A DNA stretch of 39,434 nucleotides from an uncultured Verrucomicrobia subdivision 3 bacterium (GCA_903847285.1 CAINDH010000131.1:1-39434), one strand, 5' to 3'. Numbered from the stretch's first letter, positions 7,691-16,809 are shown. Made by a program: numbers and translations. Notes: generated from the letters alone by a model not told the origin.

Positions 7691-8866
7691 TTATTTCTTT
7701 GCCACGATCATCTCAACGTGCCGTTCGATACGTGTCGCCGCTTCCACAAGTTGCTCGTAACTGGTCGCAAAACAAGCGCGGCAAAAACCTTTTCCGTTCT
7801 CGCCGAAGGCCGAGCCGGGAACGATGGCGACTTTCTCCGTCTGCAAAAGGCCGATGGCGAAATCTTTTTCGTTCATGCCCGTCTTGCTGATATCGGGGAA
7901 CGCGTAGAACGAGCCGCGCGGCAGATGGCATTTCAGGCCGATTTCATTGAACCGGCGCACGATGAAATCGCGGCGGCGATGATACTGATCGCGCATCTTT
8001 TTCATGGCGTCCTCGCCGCGGAGGAGCGCTTCGATGGCGGCCTCCTGCGCGATGATGGACGCGCAGAGCATCGAGTATTGATGCACCTTCATCATCGCCT
8101 CGATGAGCGTTGCCGGGCCGCAGGCGTAGCCGATACGCCAGCCGGTCATGGAAAACGCCTTGGAAAATCCGTGCAGGAAAATCGTGCGCTCCTTCATTCC
8201 GGGCAGACTCGCGATGCTCGTGTGAACGCCCTCGAACTTCAGCTCGGAATAAATTTCGTCGCTCAACACGATGAGATCTTTTTCCACCGCGAACTTCGCG
8301 ATGGCTTCGATCTGCGTGCGATCGCAAGTGCCGCCGGTGGGATTGCACGGCAGGTTGAGCATCAAAATTTTACAGCCCGGCTGCCACGCGGCTCGGAGCG
8401 CGTCCACGGTGAGCGCGAAGCCGTCCTTGGCAAACGTCGGCACGGGCACGGGGATGCCGTGCGCGAGCGTGATGCTCGGCGAATAGCTGACGTAGCACGG
8501 CTGGTGATACATCACCTTGTCGCCGGGATTGATGAGCGCGCGGCAGGCGAGGTCGAGGCCTTCGCTGACGCCGACGGTGATGATGACTTCGTTTTCCGGC
8601 GCGTAGCTGACGTTGAAATTTTTCCCGACGTAATCGCAGATCGCGCGGCGCAGTTCGATCAGGCCAAGGTTCGAGGTGTAGTGCGTCTTGCCTTTTTCGA
8701 TGGCGTAGATGCCGGCCTCGCGGATGTGCCAGGGCGTGTCGAAATCCGGCTCGCCGACGCCGAGCGAGATGGCGTCCTTCATCTTGGCGACGATGTCAAA
8801 AAAATCGCGGATGCCTGACTTGGGCAGGTTGACGACGTGGCTGGCGATGTAGCGTGACTGGTCCAT
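7691..8866 (-). CDS. PLP-dependent class I/II aminotransferase
   Basis: A 391-residue fold-type I aminotransferase of the aspartate-aminotransferase subgroup. Visible residues: N175 in NLPCNPTGG, D203 and Y206 in LSDEIY, the Schiff-base Lys K236 in HGFSKAFSMTGWRIGY, and a C-terminal Arg region (CRACFATSYEQL). The substrate is undetermined; the family includes aspartate, aromatic and methionine-related enzymes. First gene of a tight operon with purine nucleoside phosphorylase and cytidine deaminase, which is an unusual partner set. Confidence 0.88.
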   Translation of the reverse strand: MDQSRYIASHVVNLPKSGIRDFFDIVAKMKDAISLGVGEPDFDTPWHIREAGIYAIEKGKTHYTSNLGLIELRRAICDYVGKNFNVSYAPENEVIITVGVSEGLDLACRALINPGDKVMYHQPCYVSYSPSITLAHGIPVPVPTFAKDGFALTVDALRAAWQPGCKILMLNLPCNPTGGTCDRTQIEAIAKFAVEKDLIVLSDEIYSELKFEGVHTSIASLPGMKERTIFLHGFSKAFSMTGWRIGYACGPATLIEAMMKVHQYSMLCASIIAQEAAIEALLRGEDAMKKMRDQYHRRRDFIVRRFNEIGLKCHLPRGSFYAFPDISKTGMNEKDFAIGLLQTEKVAIVPGSAFGENGKGFCRACFATSYEQLVEAATRIERHVEMIVAKK

Positions 8867-9003
8867 TTAATCAGAGAATAAAGAATTCACACCGCGTCGG
8901 CAAACGAATAGACCAGCGAAGCATTTTTGCAGCTGGCGAACACATGGCAATCGCCGAAGGTCGGTGGCTCATCCGAATTTTTCCCAACCGTCCGCCCTAG
9001 TAT

Positions 9004-9459
9004 TCAAACGCGAACTTTGATGACGGTCTTGCGGATTTCTGCGCGGTCACCGTATGCAAGGCTGGGAGCATGACCGTCGGTTGGAAAGAAAATGGTAAAG
9101 TCGCCCGCACGTAGGTGAATTTGCGTGACGTGTGGCGGCGTGGCGAAGAATGCGATGTCCTTTTCTGCTGCGTAAGGTTGGACGATTTCAGTCAGCGCGG
9201 CGAGCGGCGTCCAGAGGATGGTTTCATGGCCCGACTGGATGAACTGGATATCAATGTATATGCGGTGCGCCTCAAATATCGCTTCCGTGATCGGCTTGGT
9301 GGCATAGGTTTGAACAAGTGCGAAACAATCATCGCCATCAATCGCGTAACGGCCGGAGGGTTGGTTGGCAGGGAGCTGGTGGAGAAATTCAAAAGCCGCG
9401 GTAAAGCGTGGCGAAAGCGAGGTGTATCGGCTGCTCTGCGTTAGTGCATCGGCAATCAT
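9004..9459 (-). CDS. YhcH/YjgK/YiaL family protein (DUF386)
   Basis: A 151-residue single-domain cupin-like protein. The ATG at 9459 gives MIADALTQSSRYTSLSPRFTAAFEFL, matching the usual start of the family; a GTG at 9474 would add five residues. Typical motifs are EAHRIYIDIQFIQSGHE and a C-terminal GDFTIFFPTDGHAPSLA, which carry the probable metal-binding Glu and His residues. Relatives are linked to sialic acid or other sugar breakdown, but the reaction is not settled. It lies 36 bases before the end of purF on the same strand and is probably transcribed from it. Confidence 0.87.
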   Translation of the reverse strand: MIADALTQSSRYTSLSPRFTAAFEFLHQLPANQPSGRYAIDGDDCFALVQTYATKPITEAIFEAHRIYIDIQFIQSGHETILWTPLAALTEIVQPYAAEKDIAFFATPPHVTQIHLRAGDFTIFFPTDGHAPSLAYGDRAEIRKTVIKVRV

Positions 9460-9495
9460 AAAGCGGGAATACACCGTTCACTTGAAAAGCAGCAT

Positions 9496-10974
9496 TCAAA
9501 CTTGCAGCAGTTTGATCTGCTCGTCTTCTTTCGTCGCCGCTTCTCCGAGGGTCTGGGTCAGTTTGCGGCGGCGTTCGATGATGTGCTTGTCGAGCAATGG
9601 ATCGTAGGCCACGGGATAATTTCCATCGTAGCAAGCCATGCAAAAATTTTCCTTGGGCTGGCCGGTGGCAGCGACCATGCCGGCTTGCGAGAGATAGTGC
9701 AGCGAGTCGGCGTTCAAATATTTTCTGATTTCGTCCACGGTGTTGTTCGCGGCCATCAGCTTGTTGCGGTCAGGAAAATCAATGCCATACACGCACGGGT
9801 TCATGTGTGGCGGGCAACTCACGGCGACATGAACTTCTGTCGCCCCGGCATCTTTCAGCGTCTTCACCCGCGAGCGACAAGTTGTTCCGCGCACGATGGA
9901 ATCATCCACGATAATGACGCTCTTGCCCTTCACAAGTGATTCGATGAGGTTCAATTTCACGCGAACGTTGGCGTCGCGGATGAGTTGTGTGGGCTGGAGA
10001 AAACTGCGGCCAACGTAATGGTTACGGATGAAGGCCATCTCGTAGGGAATGCCGGATTGCTCCGCATAACCCATCGCAGCGCATACACCGCTATCGGGAA
10101 CAGGGATGACAAGGTCAGCTTTGACGTTGTGTTCACGAGCGAGCTGGCGGCCCATTTCCTTGCGGACTTCGTAAACGCTGTGTCCTTGAACGACGCTGTC
10201 AGGACGAGCGAAGTAGACGTATTCAAAGATGCAGAACGCTTTCTTTTTATGTTCGGGAAAAGCTTGGATGCTCGTCAATCCTTTGTCGTTGATGATGACA
10301 ATTTCGCCGGGCGCAACGTCGCGGACAAAGCGCGCGTGAATCAAGTCAAACGCGGTCGTCTCGCTGGAGAGAACGTAAGCACCTTCCGCCGTCTTGCCGA
10401 TGGAGAGCGGACGAAAGCCGTGCGGATCGCGCGCGCCGATCATTTCCTTCTCGGTCATGATGACGAGCGAATACGCGCCTTCGATGCGTCGCAACGTCTG
10501 CACGAGAGAATTCGCCACGCCGCCAAGTTCCGGCTGCGCCAGCATCATGATGATGATTTCGCTGTCCACGGTGGTCTGGAATACAAGGCCGCGAGATTCA
10601 AGTTCATCACGCAACTGCGCCGCGTTCGTCAAATTGCCATTGTGCGCGACGGCGATCTGGCCGCGCGCGCAATCCACGGTAAGCGGCTGGGCGTTACGGA
10701 GCGCGGAAGAGCCCGTGGTGGAATAGCGCGTGTGGCCGATGGCGCGGTCGCCGACCAGCTCATGCAAAATTTTCGGGTCGGCAAAAATCTGCGGGACGAG
10801 GCCCATGCCGTGATGCTTGTAAAATTTACCGTCGTGGCAGGTGACGATGCCGGCGCTTTCTTGCCCGCGATGTTGCAAGGCGTAGAGACCGAAATAGGTT
10901 AGCTCGGCAGCGTTCGGATGGCCGAAGATACCGAAGACTCCGCAGTAGTGTTTGGGATAATTTTTATTTTGCAT
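9496..10974 (-). CDS. purF: amidophosphoribosyltransferase
   Basis: First committed enzyme of purine synthesis: glutamine + PRPP to phosphoribosylamine. The ATG at 10974 starts MQNKNYPKHYCGVFGIFG, so a short propeptide of 10 residues would be cleaved to expose the catalytic Cys, as in the Bacillus-type enzyme. A longer frame from 11004 is less likely. N-terminal Ntn glutaminase (HRGQESAG, HTRYSTTG, HNGNLTN) is followed by a phosphoribosyltransferase domain with the PRPP loop VIIVDDSIVRGTT. Cysteines in the C-terminal part (CMACYDGNYP) may hold an Fe-S cluster, as in Bacillus PurF. About 490 residues, normal length. Confidence 0.95.
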   Translation of the reverse strand: MQNKNYPKHYCGVFGIFGHPNAAELTYFGLYALQHRGQESAGIVTCHDGKFYKHHGMGLVPQIFADPKILHELVGDRAIGHTRYSTTGSSALRNAQPLTVDCARGQIAVAHNGNLTNAAQLRDELESRGLVFQTTVDSEIIIMMLAQPELGGVANSLVQTLRRIEGAYSLVIMTEKEMIGARDPHGFRPLSIGKTAEGAYVLSSETTAFDLIHARFVRDVAPGEIVIINDKGLTSIQAFPEHKKKAFCIFEYVYFARPDSVVQGHSVYEVRKEMGRQLAREHNVKADLVIPVPDSGVCAAMGYAEQSGIPYEMAFIRNHYVGRSFLQPTQLIRDANVRVKLNLIESLVKGKSVIIVDDSIVRGTTCRSRVKTLKDAGATEVHVAVSCPPHMNPCVYGIDFPDRNKLMAANNTVDEIRKYLNADSLHYLSQAGMVAATGQPKENFCMACYDGNYPVAYDPLLDKHIIERRRKLTQTLGEAATKEDEQIKLLQV

Positions 10975-11073
10975 CGCGCGCGTCGCTGAATTTTTGCAGA
11001 GCAAAACGCGACGCGCAAGTTGGAACAGTTTTGATTTTGCTCAAGCACCCGGGATTTCCACCGATGCCTTGGC

Positions 11074-11277
11074 ATGCGAAGAGGTATTTTTAACGGCTCC
11101 GCCGTTTTTATAACGAGATCACGCCGTGCCTTTTTGCTTTCCGCCGTGCTACTTTTGGGCGTAAGCGCGCTTATTCCGACGGATAAATATTTTCCAGAGC
11201 CCACCTCCAGCAATCTTGCCATTTGCGGCACGCTGGCACTGGTCACACTCGCGGGCCGCAAATTTTTCAAAAACTGA
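11074..11277 (+). CDS. possible 67-residue PEP-CTERM-like mini-protein
   Basis: This frame encodes a basic N-terminus, a hydrophobic segment (AFLLSAVLLLGVSALIP), then FPEPTSSNLAICGTLALVTLAGRKFF. The second half resembles a PEP-CTERM sorting tail: a PEP motif, a hydrophobic helix and a basic end. Little is left between signal and sorting tail, so it may be a very short surface protein, a truncated gene or chance. It overlaps the hotdog thioesterase gene tail-to-tail by 11 bases. No good ribosome-binding site was seen. Confidence 0.4.
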   Translation: MRRGIFNGSAVFITRSRRAFLLSAVLLLGVSALIPTDKYFPEPTSSNLAICGTLALVTLAGRKFFKN

Positions 11278-11692
11278 TTCGTCCAGCCACTACCAGTGGC
11301 GCTAGTGCGGCTGCCAACTCTTCTGGCAGCCGCCTTGGTTTGTCTGCGCGCGTGGTGCAGGCGTGGAACGTCTCGGCTTCCAGAATTAATTTTCCGTTCT
11401 GGTTCAAGACGCGGTGTCCGAAGTTCAAACGCACGCGCTCCATCAATGTCGGCCAGACTTCAATTGTCAGCACGTCGTCGTAGCGTGCGGGAAATTTGTA
11501 GCGCAACCGCGCCTCAATGACGGGAAAAATGCAGTCGCGCTCCTGCCATTGCAAAACCGTCCAGCCGGCGGTGCGCATGAATTCGCCGCGCGCCGCTTCG
11601 AGCAGGTCAAGGTAGCGTGAATGGTAGATGTGGTCGCCGACGGTGCATTCGGCATAAGTGACACGGTGCTGGTAACGAAACGGTTCAGCCAT
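11267..11692 (-). CDS. acyl-CoA thioesterase, hotdog fold (YbgC/FadM type)
   Basis: A 141-residue single hotdog domain. VTYAECTVGDHIYHSRYLDLLEAARGEF aligns with the YbgC/4HBT signature (Y-x-D-T-D-x-x-G-x-V-Y-H-A-N-Y), including the conserved YH and the long central helix. The Asp that is catalytic in YbgC aligns with Thr of ECT, so the exact catalytic residue and the substrate are open. It would hydrolyse small acyl-CoA thioesters in the cytoplasm. Monocistronic by layout. Confidence 0.8.
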   Translation of the reverse strand: MAEPFRYQHRVTYAECTVGDHIYHSRYLDLLEAARGEFMRTAGWTVLQWQERDCIFPVIEARLRYKFPARYDDVLTIEVWPTLMERVRLNFGHRVLNQNGKLILEAETFHACTTRADKPRRLPEELAAALAPLVVAGRISF

Positions 11693-11785
11693 GCGCGCAG
11701 CCTAGTCGCACCGTAAAAAAGTTCAACTGCCGACTGTCAGAAAAATTCCATTTGCGCGATTCCCGATTGCAGCTATGTTGGCGAC

Positions 11786-11953
11786 ATGAATTGGCAGCAA
11801 TTTCTTCCCCTGATTGCCGTGCTGGGCGTCGCGGCATTTTTCGTGTGGCGCAGTTCCGGCCAAAAGAAACACGATCACGATCACAGCTGCGGCTGCAGTT
11901 GTCATCACGAAGCCGAGGCGGAGACCAAGAAGCAAAATTCCGCACCGCGCTGA
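11786..11953 (+). CDS. 55-residue His/Cys-rich single-span membrane protein
   Basis: The ATG at 11786 encodes MNWQQFLPLIAVLGVAAFFVWRSS, one N-terminal membrane helix, followed by KKHDHDHSCGCSCHHEAEAE, a cluster of five His and three Cys likely to bind a metal, then a charged tail. The plan resembles the small Cys-rich membrane proteins associated with FeoB iron transporters, but no feoB lies nearby. It stops 27 bases before the Hsp20 gene on the same strand. Function unknown; metal handling is inferred from composition. Confidence 0.65.
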   Translation: MNWQQFLPLIAVLGVAAFFVWRSSGQKKHDHDHSCGCSCHHEAEAETKKQNSAPR

Positions 11954-11980
11954 ATAAAAATTTAAAGAACCTTCTTCATC

Positions 11981-12403
11981 ATGGCCGTCACCAAAGTCAG
12001 CTCCACCATTCACTTCACCAGCCGCAGTTCCGCGATGGGCGGTTCGGGCGAACCCACCAACGGACGCTGGGCGCCCAACACCGATGTCTATGCCAGCGAC
12101 AGCGGCCTCGTCATCAAAGCCGAGCTGTCTGGCATGAAGAGCGACAGTTTGGAAATTGTCGTGGACGGGAACCGTCTGCGCATCAGTGGCAATCGCCCCG
12201 ACTGCTGCCGTGAACCGCAGTGCAGCTTTCTAGTGATGGAAATCACCTACGGCCCGTTTGAGACGGTGCTGGATTTGCCGCCGGGCTATGACCTCAATGC
12301 CGCCAAGGCGATTTATGTGAATGGCTTTCTCCGCATCGACGTGCCGCCCGCGAAAGCATCGCAAGCCAAGTCCAAAAAAGTTCCCATCACCGATGGAGAA
12401 TAA
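11981..12403 (+). CDS. Hsp20/alpha-crystallin small heat-shock protein
   Basis: A 140-residue ATP-independent holdase. The alpha-crystallin domain spans about residues 30-125: WAPNTDVYASDSGLVIKAEL at its start, NRLRISGNR in the middle and the C-terminal strand AIYVNGFLRIDVPPA, the family hallmark. The N-terminal arm is short and Ser/Gly-rich. An unusual cysteine group (CCREPQC) lies in the loop before the dimerisation strand. It sits 43 bases before lon on the same strand, so chaperone and protease may be expressed together. Confidence 0.88.
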   Translation: MAVTKVSSTIHFTSRSSAMGGSGEPTNGRWAPNTDVYASDSGLVIKAELSGMKSDSLEIVVDGNRLRISGNRPDCCREPQCSFLVMEITYGPFETVLDLPPGYDLNAAKAIYVNGFLRIDVPPAKASQAKSKKVPITDGE

Positions 12404-12446
12404 TTTTTTGTGAACCTTTCCTCGCGCCGGGCATCTAACTAATGGC

Positions 12447-14852
12447 ATGACCACGAACCCATCTGGCGAAACTGAATTTGTCAGCATCCTCGGCACCGGG
12501 GATAAGTCCGAAGTGCCGACCAAATTTTCCTCCCGTTCGCTGCCTGAAGTTCTTCCGATTCTTGGCTTGTCAGACATCGTCATTTTTCCCGGAGCCGTCG
12601 TGCCGCTCCTCGTCGAGACTGGGCCCAGCCTCAAGCTCGTGGACGATCTCGTGGCGGGCGACCGTCTCTTTGGTGCGGTGTTGCAACGTAATCCTGAAGT
12701 TCCAGAACCGGGTCCCGATGACCTGCACCAGATCGGCTGCGTTTCGCGGCTGGCTAAGATGGTGAAATTTCCCGACGGCACGGCGCGCGTTTTGGTTGAA
12801 GGCCTCTGGCGCATTCGCGTGAAAAACTTTGCGCCGCCCAACCCGTATCTGCGCGCGCATTACGAATTACTGCGCGACGAAACGGAGGATTCCATCGAGC
12901 TGCAAGCGATGCTGCGCAACGCGCACAAGCAGTTCGAAGAAATCGCCAAATTATCCACCGCGCTCACCGATCAGGTGAAGATTGCCGCGTTGAACACCGA
13001 GCATCCCGGACATTTCGCCGACCTCATCGCCGCGAATTTGAATTTGAGCCTTCCCGACCGGCAGAAGTTGCTCGAAATGATTTCCGTTCGTGAGCGCTTG
13101 CAATCACTCCTGCCCATGCTCAACCGCGAGCAGGAAGTGTTGAATTTAAGTTCTAAAATCCAGAGCGATGTCGCCACGTCCATCGCCAAAACCCAGCGCG
13201 ATTTTTTCCTCCGCGAACAGATGCGCGCCATCCAACGCGAACTTGGCGACGGCGACATCAACGGAGCCGAACTCCGAGTGCTCCGGGAAAAAGTGGAGAA
13301 GGCAATTTTGCCCGCCGATGTCCGCAAGGCTGCCGAACAGGAGCTGGACCGGCTGCAGCAAACGCCACCCGCCGCCGCCGAATACGGCGTTGGCCGCAAC
13401 TACCTTGATTGGATTTTGAATTTGCCGTGGGAGAAATCCACCGAGGACAAGCTTGACTTGAAGGCGGCAGAAAAAATTCTTAACGAACAACATTTCGGTC
13501 TGGAAAAAATCAAGGATCGCTTGCTGGAGTTTCTCGCCGTGCTGCAACGCCGCAAGCAGATCAAAGGCCCGCTCCTTTGTCTCGTCGGCCCACCCGGCGT
13601 CGGCAAAACGTCGCTCGGCAAAAGCGTGGCGGACGCACTCGGTCGGAAATTCGCCCGGATTTCATTGGGCGGAATGCGGGACGAGGCGGAGATCCGCGGA
13701 CACCGCCGCACCTACGTCGGTGCGATGCCCGGACGCATTATCCAGACTTTGCGCCGCATTGAGAGCCGCAACCCCGTCATTCTGCTCGACGAGATTGACA
13801 AGATTGGCGCGGACTTTCGCGGAGACCCCGCGTCGGCGTTGCTCGAAGTTCTCGACCCCGCGCAGAACAGCACGTTCACCGATCATTATTTAGATTTGCC
13901 GTTCGACCTGTCGCACGTTTTATTCATCGCCACCGCGAACTGGCTCGACCCGATCCATCCCGCGTTGCGCGACCGCCTTGAAGTCATCGAACTGCCGAGC
14001 TATACCGAGTCGGAAAAATTACAGATTGCGAAGCGCTACCTCGTTACGCGCCAGATCCAAGAGCACGGCCTCGCGAAGAATGAACTAAAAATCACCGATG
14101 CCGCGTTGCGTGAACTCATCCGCGCCCACACCCGCGAAGCCGGGGTGCGTCAGCTCGAACGCGAAATCGCCGCGCTGGCCCGCAAGGCCACCCGAAAAAT
14201 TATTTCCCTGAACGGCAAGACCGCGCCGGTCAAGATCGACGCGAAAGACTTGGAAGGCTTTCTCGGCCACCCCAAATTCGTCCATGAAAGCGCGGAGAAA
14301 ATCACCGAGTTTGGTATCGCCACCGGACTCGCCTGGACGCCTGTGGGCGGCGACATCCTGTTCATTGAAGCCACGCGGATGCGCGGGCGCGGCGGCCTCA
14401 TTCTCACCGGCTCGCTTGGCGATGTGATGAAGGAAAGCGCGCAGACCGCCGTGAGTTATCTGCGTTCGCAGGCCAAGAAGCTGGACCTCGATTTCGACGA
14501 CTACGGCAAACACGATTTGCACATTCACGTTCCCGCCGGCGCGACGCCGAAGGACGGGCCAAGCGCGGGTGTGACGATTTGCGCCGCGCTCGCATCGCTC
14601 TTGAGCAAACGCCGCGTGCGTTCCGACACCGCGATGACGGGTGAAATCAGTCTGCGCGGACGTGTGCTGCGCGTCGGTGGCATCAAGGAAAAGGTCATCG
14701 CCGCCTCGCGCTTCGGCGTGAAGCAGGTGATTTTGCCCGAAGGCAACAAGGCCGACTGGCAGGATGTTCCGGCGGAAGTCCGCGCGAAATTGAAGGTGCA
14801 TTTCGTGAAGCAGATCTCCGAAGCCATCGAACTCGCCCTCGCGCCGAAATGA
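12447..14852 (+). CDS. lon: ATP-dependent Lon protease
   Basis: An 801-residue LonA-type protease that degrades misfolded and regulatory proteins. Order: N-terminal substrate domain (about 30-230), coiled region, AAA+ module with Walker A GPPGVGKT at residues 381-388 and Walker B VILLDEID, then the protease domain with the Ser-Lys dyad: S706 in KDGPSAGVT and a Lys in GGIKEKVIAA (probably K749). The length is slightly above the Escherichia coli enzyme. The stop overlaps the start of the next gene in ATGA, so the two are likely translationally coupled. Confidence 0.96.
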   Translation: MTTNPSGETEFVSILGTGDKSEVPTKFSSRSLPEVLPILGLSDIVIFPGAVVPLLVETGPSLKLVDDLVAGDRLFGAVLQRNPEVPEPGPDDLHQIGCVSRLAKMVKFPDGTARVLVEGLWRIRVKNFAPPNPYLRAHYELLRDETEDSIELQAMLRNAHKQFEEIAKLSTALTDQVKIAALNTEHPGHFADLIAANLNLSLPDRQKLLEMISVRERLQSLLPMLNREQEVLNLSSKIQSDVATSIAKTQRDFFLREQMRAIQRELGDGDINGAELRVLREKVEKAILPADVRKAAEQELDRLQQTPPAAAEYGVGRNYLDWILNLPWEKSTEDKLDLKAAEKILNEQHFGLEKIKDRLLEFLAVLQRRKQIKGPLLCLVGPPGVGKTSLGKSVADALGRKFARISLGGMRDEAEIRGHRRTYVGAMPGRIIQTLRRIESRNPVILLDEIDKIGADFRGDPASALLEVLDPAQNSTFTDHYLDLPFDLSHVLFIATANWLDPIHPALRDRLEVIELPSYTESEKLQIAKRYLVTRQIQEHGLAKNELKITDAALRELIRAHTREAGVRQLEREIAALARKATRKIISLNGKTAPVKIDAKDLEGFLGHPKFVHESAEKITEFGIATGLAWTPVGGDILFIEATRMRGRGGLILTGSLGDVMKESAQTAVSYLRSQAKKLDLDFDDYGKHDLHIHVPAGATPKDGPSAGVTICAALASLLSKRRVRSDTAMTGEISLRGRVLRVGGIKEKVIAASRFGVKQVILPEGNKADWQDVPAEVRAKLKVHFVKQISEAIELALAPK

Positions 14853-15664
14853 AAATGTTGTTTCAAGGTGGGGCGAGACTCCGGCGAGCCCAAACTTTCT
14901 TCGCACTGGTCGCTGGGATTTTTCTTTCCGAATTTGGCGTGACGGCGGAGTCAACGAATGACTTCGTTGAACCAATGATTCAGGGTCGCAAGCTGGCGGA
15001 GCAAATCCTTACCCCACGTCCGACCGAAAATTATACCAATACAGGAGTTCTAAAGGTTCGCGACTCAAAAGGAAAACGATTGGAAGTTCCAATCAAAAAC
15101 GAAATTTCTGTTACCGTGAATGGGTGGCAAATTATTTACGAAGCAGCATTCACCAATGACACCGAGACTTTCACGGTTATTCATTCAAATCTTTCCACTA
15201 AAGATTTCCCTTTTTCTGGCAGCAAGGATCGGCTGTGGGATCACATCGAATCCTCACATCATCGCCTCGGTGTCGCACGCACAAATATTTTCAAAGCAGA
15301 TTATTACATGGCTCCATTCGCAGGTTCAGATTTCACCATCGGCGACTTAAGCATGAACTTTTTCCACTGGCCGACGCAAAAAGTTTTGAAAAAGGAAATC
15401 CACCGCACTTGCGCTTGCACAGTTTTGGAAAGCACGAATCCCAATCCCACCACCAACGGCTATTCGCGCGTGGTGTCGTGGATTGACACCGAATCGCTCG
15501 GCATCGTGGAGGCTTACGCTTACGACTTCAACGGCAAGAAGCTGAAAGATTTTTACCCAAAAGACATCAAGAAGGTGAACGGTCAGTGGCAGGTGCAGAC
15601 CTTGGTGATGGAAAATGTCCAGACCGGTTCACGCTCCCGGCTGGAGTTTGATTTGAAACGGTGA
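14849..15664 (+). CDS. exported LolA-like (outer-membrane lipoprotein-sorting family) protein
   Basis: A 271-residue protein whose start overlaps the lon stop by four bases (ATGA). Residues 17-33 look like a signal peptide core (FFALVAGIFLSEFGVTA). The body has features of the LolA/LppX-like fold group: an N-terminal helix (MIQGRKLAEQIL), many beta strands, SDFTIGDLSMNFFHWP, and a C-terminal WIDTESLGIVEAYAYD and LVMENVQTGSRSRLEF. Members bind acyl chains or lipoproteins in the periplasm; the ligand here is unknown. Coupling to lon suggests an envelope-stress link, which is inference. Confidence 0.68.
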   Translation: MKMLFQGGARLRRAQTFFALVAGIFLSEFGVTAESTNDFVEPMIQGRKLAEQILTPRPTENYTNTGVLKVRDSKGKRLEVPIKNEISVTVNGWQIIYEAAFTNDTETFTVIHSNLSTKDFPFSGSKDRLWDHIESSHHRLGVARTNIFKADYYMAPFAGSDFTIGDLSMNFFHWPTQKVLKKEIHRTCACTVLESTNPNPTTNGYSRVVSWIDTESLGIVEAYAYDFNGKKLKDFYPKDIKKVNGQWQVQTLVMENVQTGSRSRLEFDLKR

Positions 15665-15891
15665 CTGTTGGCTTTGTGCGCTGCGAAAAATTCTCTGTCG
15701 AGCGAAGTGTCAGACGATGGTCTCGTATGCCGAAATTTCCCGCCTCAATTGTGCCCGCTGCGCCGATAAACAAAGTCGCAGCGCGACAAGCCCACACCCT
15801 CTTTGACCGAACCACCACGGCCTGCGAATAACTCCCGCCGCCACGCGCTTGACTTCATTTTGCCGGCGCTTCACGCTTCGTCCGCTCGCGT

Positions 15892-16809
15892 ATGAAATTG
15901 AATTTGAATCGGACATTTTTGGTGGTCATCGCCACGGTTTTTCTGGCGGTAAAAACTTTGGCGGCGGAAACGAATGAATCTGCGGCTGTGACACGTGATG
16001 AGGTGGCGCAAAACTATCTACACATCCAGGAGCAGATCCACGAGTCGCAGCTTGCCATTCAACACAGCCAGCAGTCCGCGCTGGACGCGGCCAAAAGTAA
16101 TTCCGACGCGCTCAATGCCCGCATCCAGTCTCTGGAAAAGGTCATCGCCGACCAACGCGTGGGCGATGCGGATGCAGCGCGGAAAACGCAGCAATCCACA
16201 CTATTCATGGCGGGCGCGTTCGGCCTCGCGGGGCTGGGCATCATGCTGCTGATGGTTTATTTCCAATGGCGCGCATTCACGCAGCTCGCGCAGATTTCTG
16301 CACAGCAGCACGCGGCCATTGCACAGGCTAGTGCGGTTCACCAGCTCGCCGCGCCGGGCCGCGCGACGGTGGAAAGTTCTTCCACCCAACTCTTGGACGT
16401 GGTTGGACGGCTGGAGCAGCGCATCCATGAGTTGGAAAGCGGCCAAAAACTGTTGCCGGATGTGGTCGCCACCAAATCTCCAGAGCCGAAGTTGCCGGAC
16501 TTGCTGGTGGAAGGTCTGAAGCATCTGGAATCGAGTGCGCCGCAGAAGGCATTAGAGTGCTTCGATAAATTTCTCCTGGCGCATCCTGACAGTGCTGAAG
16601 GTTTGGTGAAGCGGGCGGCGGCGCTCGAAAAATTGGGGCGCGATACCGATGCGCTGACCGCATACAACCGCGCGATCGCGGCGGACAGCTCATTCGTCAT
16701 CGCACACCTGCACAAGGGCGGGCTGCTGAACCGGCTGCGGCGTTATGACGAGGCATTAAACTGCTACGAGCAGGCGTTGACGGCTCAGGATAAAAAGGTA
16801 AAAACGTAG
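15892..16809 (+). CDS. membrane-anchored coiled-coil TPR protein
   Basis: A 305-residue protein. Order: signal peptide (residues 1-25, ending TLAAE), a coiled-coil-prone periplasmic part (about 35-95), one membrane helix (about 105-125, FMAGAFGLAGLGIMLLMVYF), a second helical stretch, then at least two tetratricopeptide repeats from about 205 (ALECFDKFLLAHPDSAEGLVK, ALTAYNRAIAADSSFVIAH, ALNCYEQAL). TPRs bind partner proteins. No partner is evident; the gene stands alone, with 227 bases upstream and 206 downstream in which no gene was seen. Confidence 0.75.
   Translation: MKLNLNRTFLVVIATVFLAVKTLAAETNESAAVTRDEVAQNYLHIQEQIHESQLAIQHSQQSALDAAKSNSDALNARIQSLEKVIADQRVGDADAARKTQQSTLFMAGAFGLAGLGIMLLMVYFQWRAFTQLAQISAQQHAAIAQASAVHQLAAPGRATVESSSTQLLDVVGRLEQRIHELESGQKLLPDVVATKSPEPKLPDLLVEGLKHLESSAPQKALECFDKFLLAHPDSAEGLVKRAAALEKLGRDTDALTAYNRAIAADSSFVIAHLHKGGLLNRLRRYDEALNCYEQALTAQDKKVKT

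Noticed and set aside
7478..8818. 446-codon plus-strand open frame opposite the aminotransferase gene
   Set aside because: It is antisense to a clear aminotransferase with all catalytic residues, has Arg/His/Ala-rich composition typical of GC-rich shadow frames, and shows no domain.
9985..10902. 305-codon plus-strand open frame opposite purF
   Set aside because: Antisense shadow of purF; no ribosome-binding site or family features.
10975..11073. Purine riboswitch upstream of purF
   Set aside because: No purine-aptamer-like three-way junction or conserved loop sequences could be recognised in the available leader.
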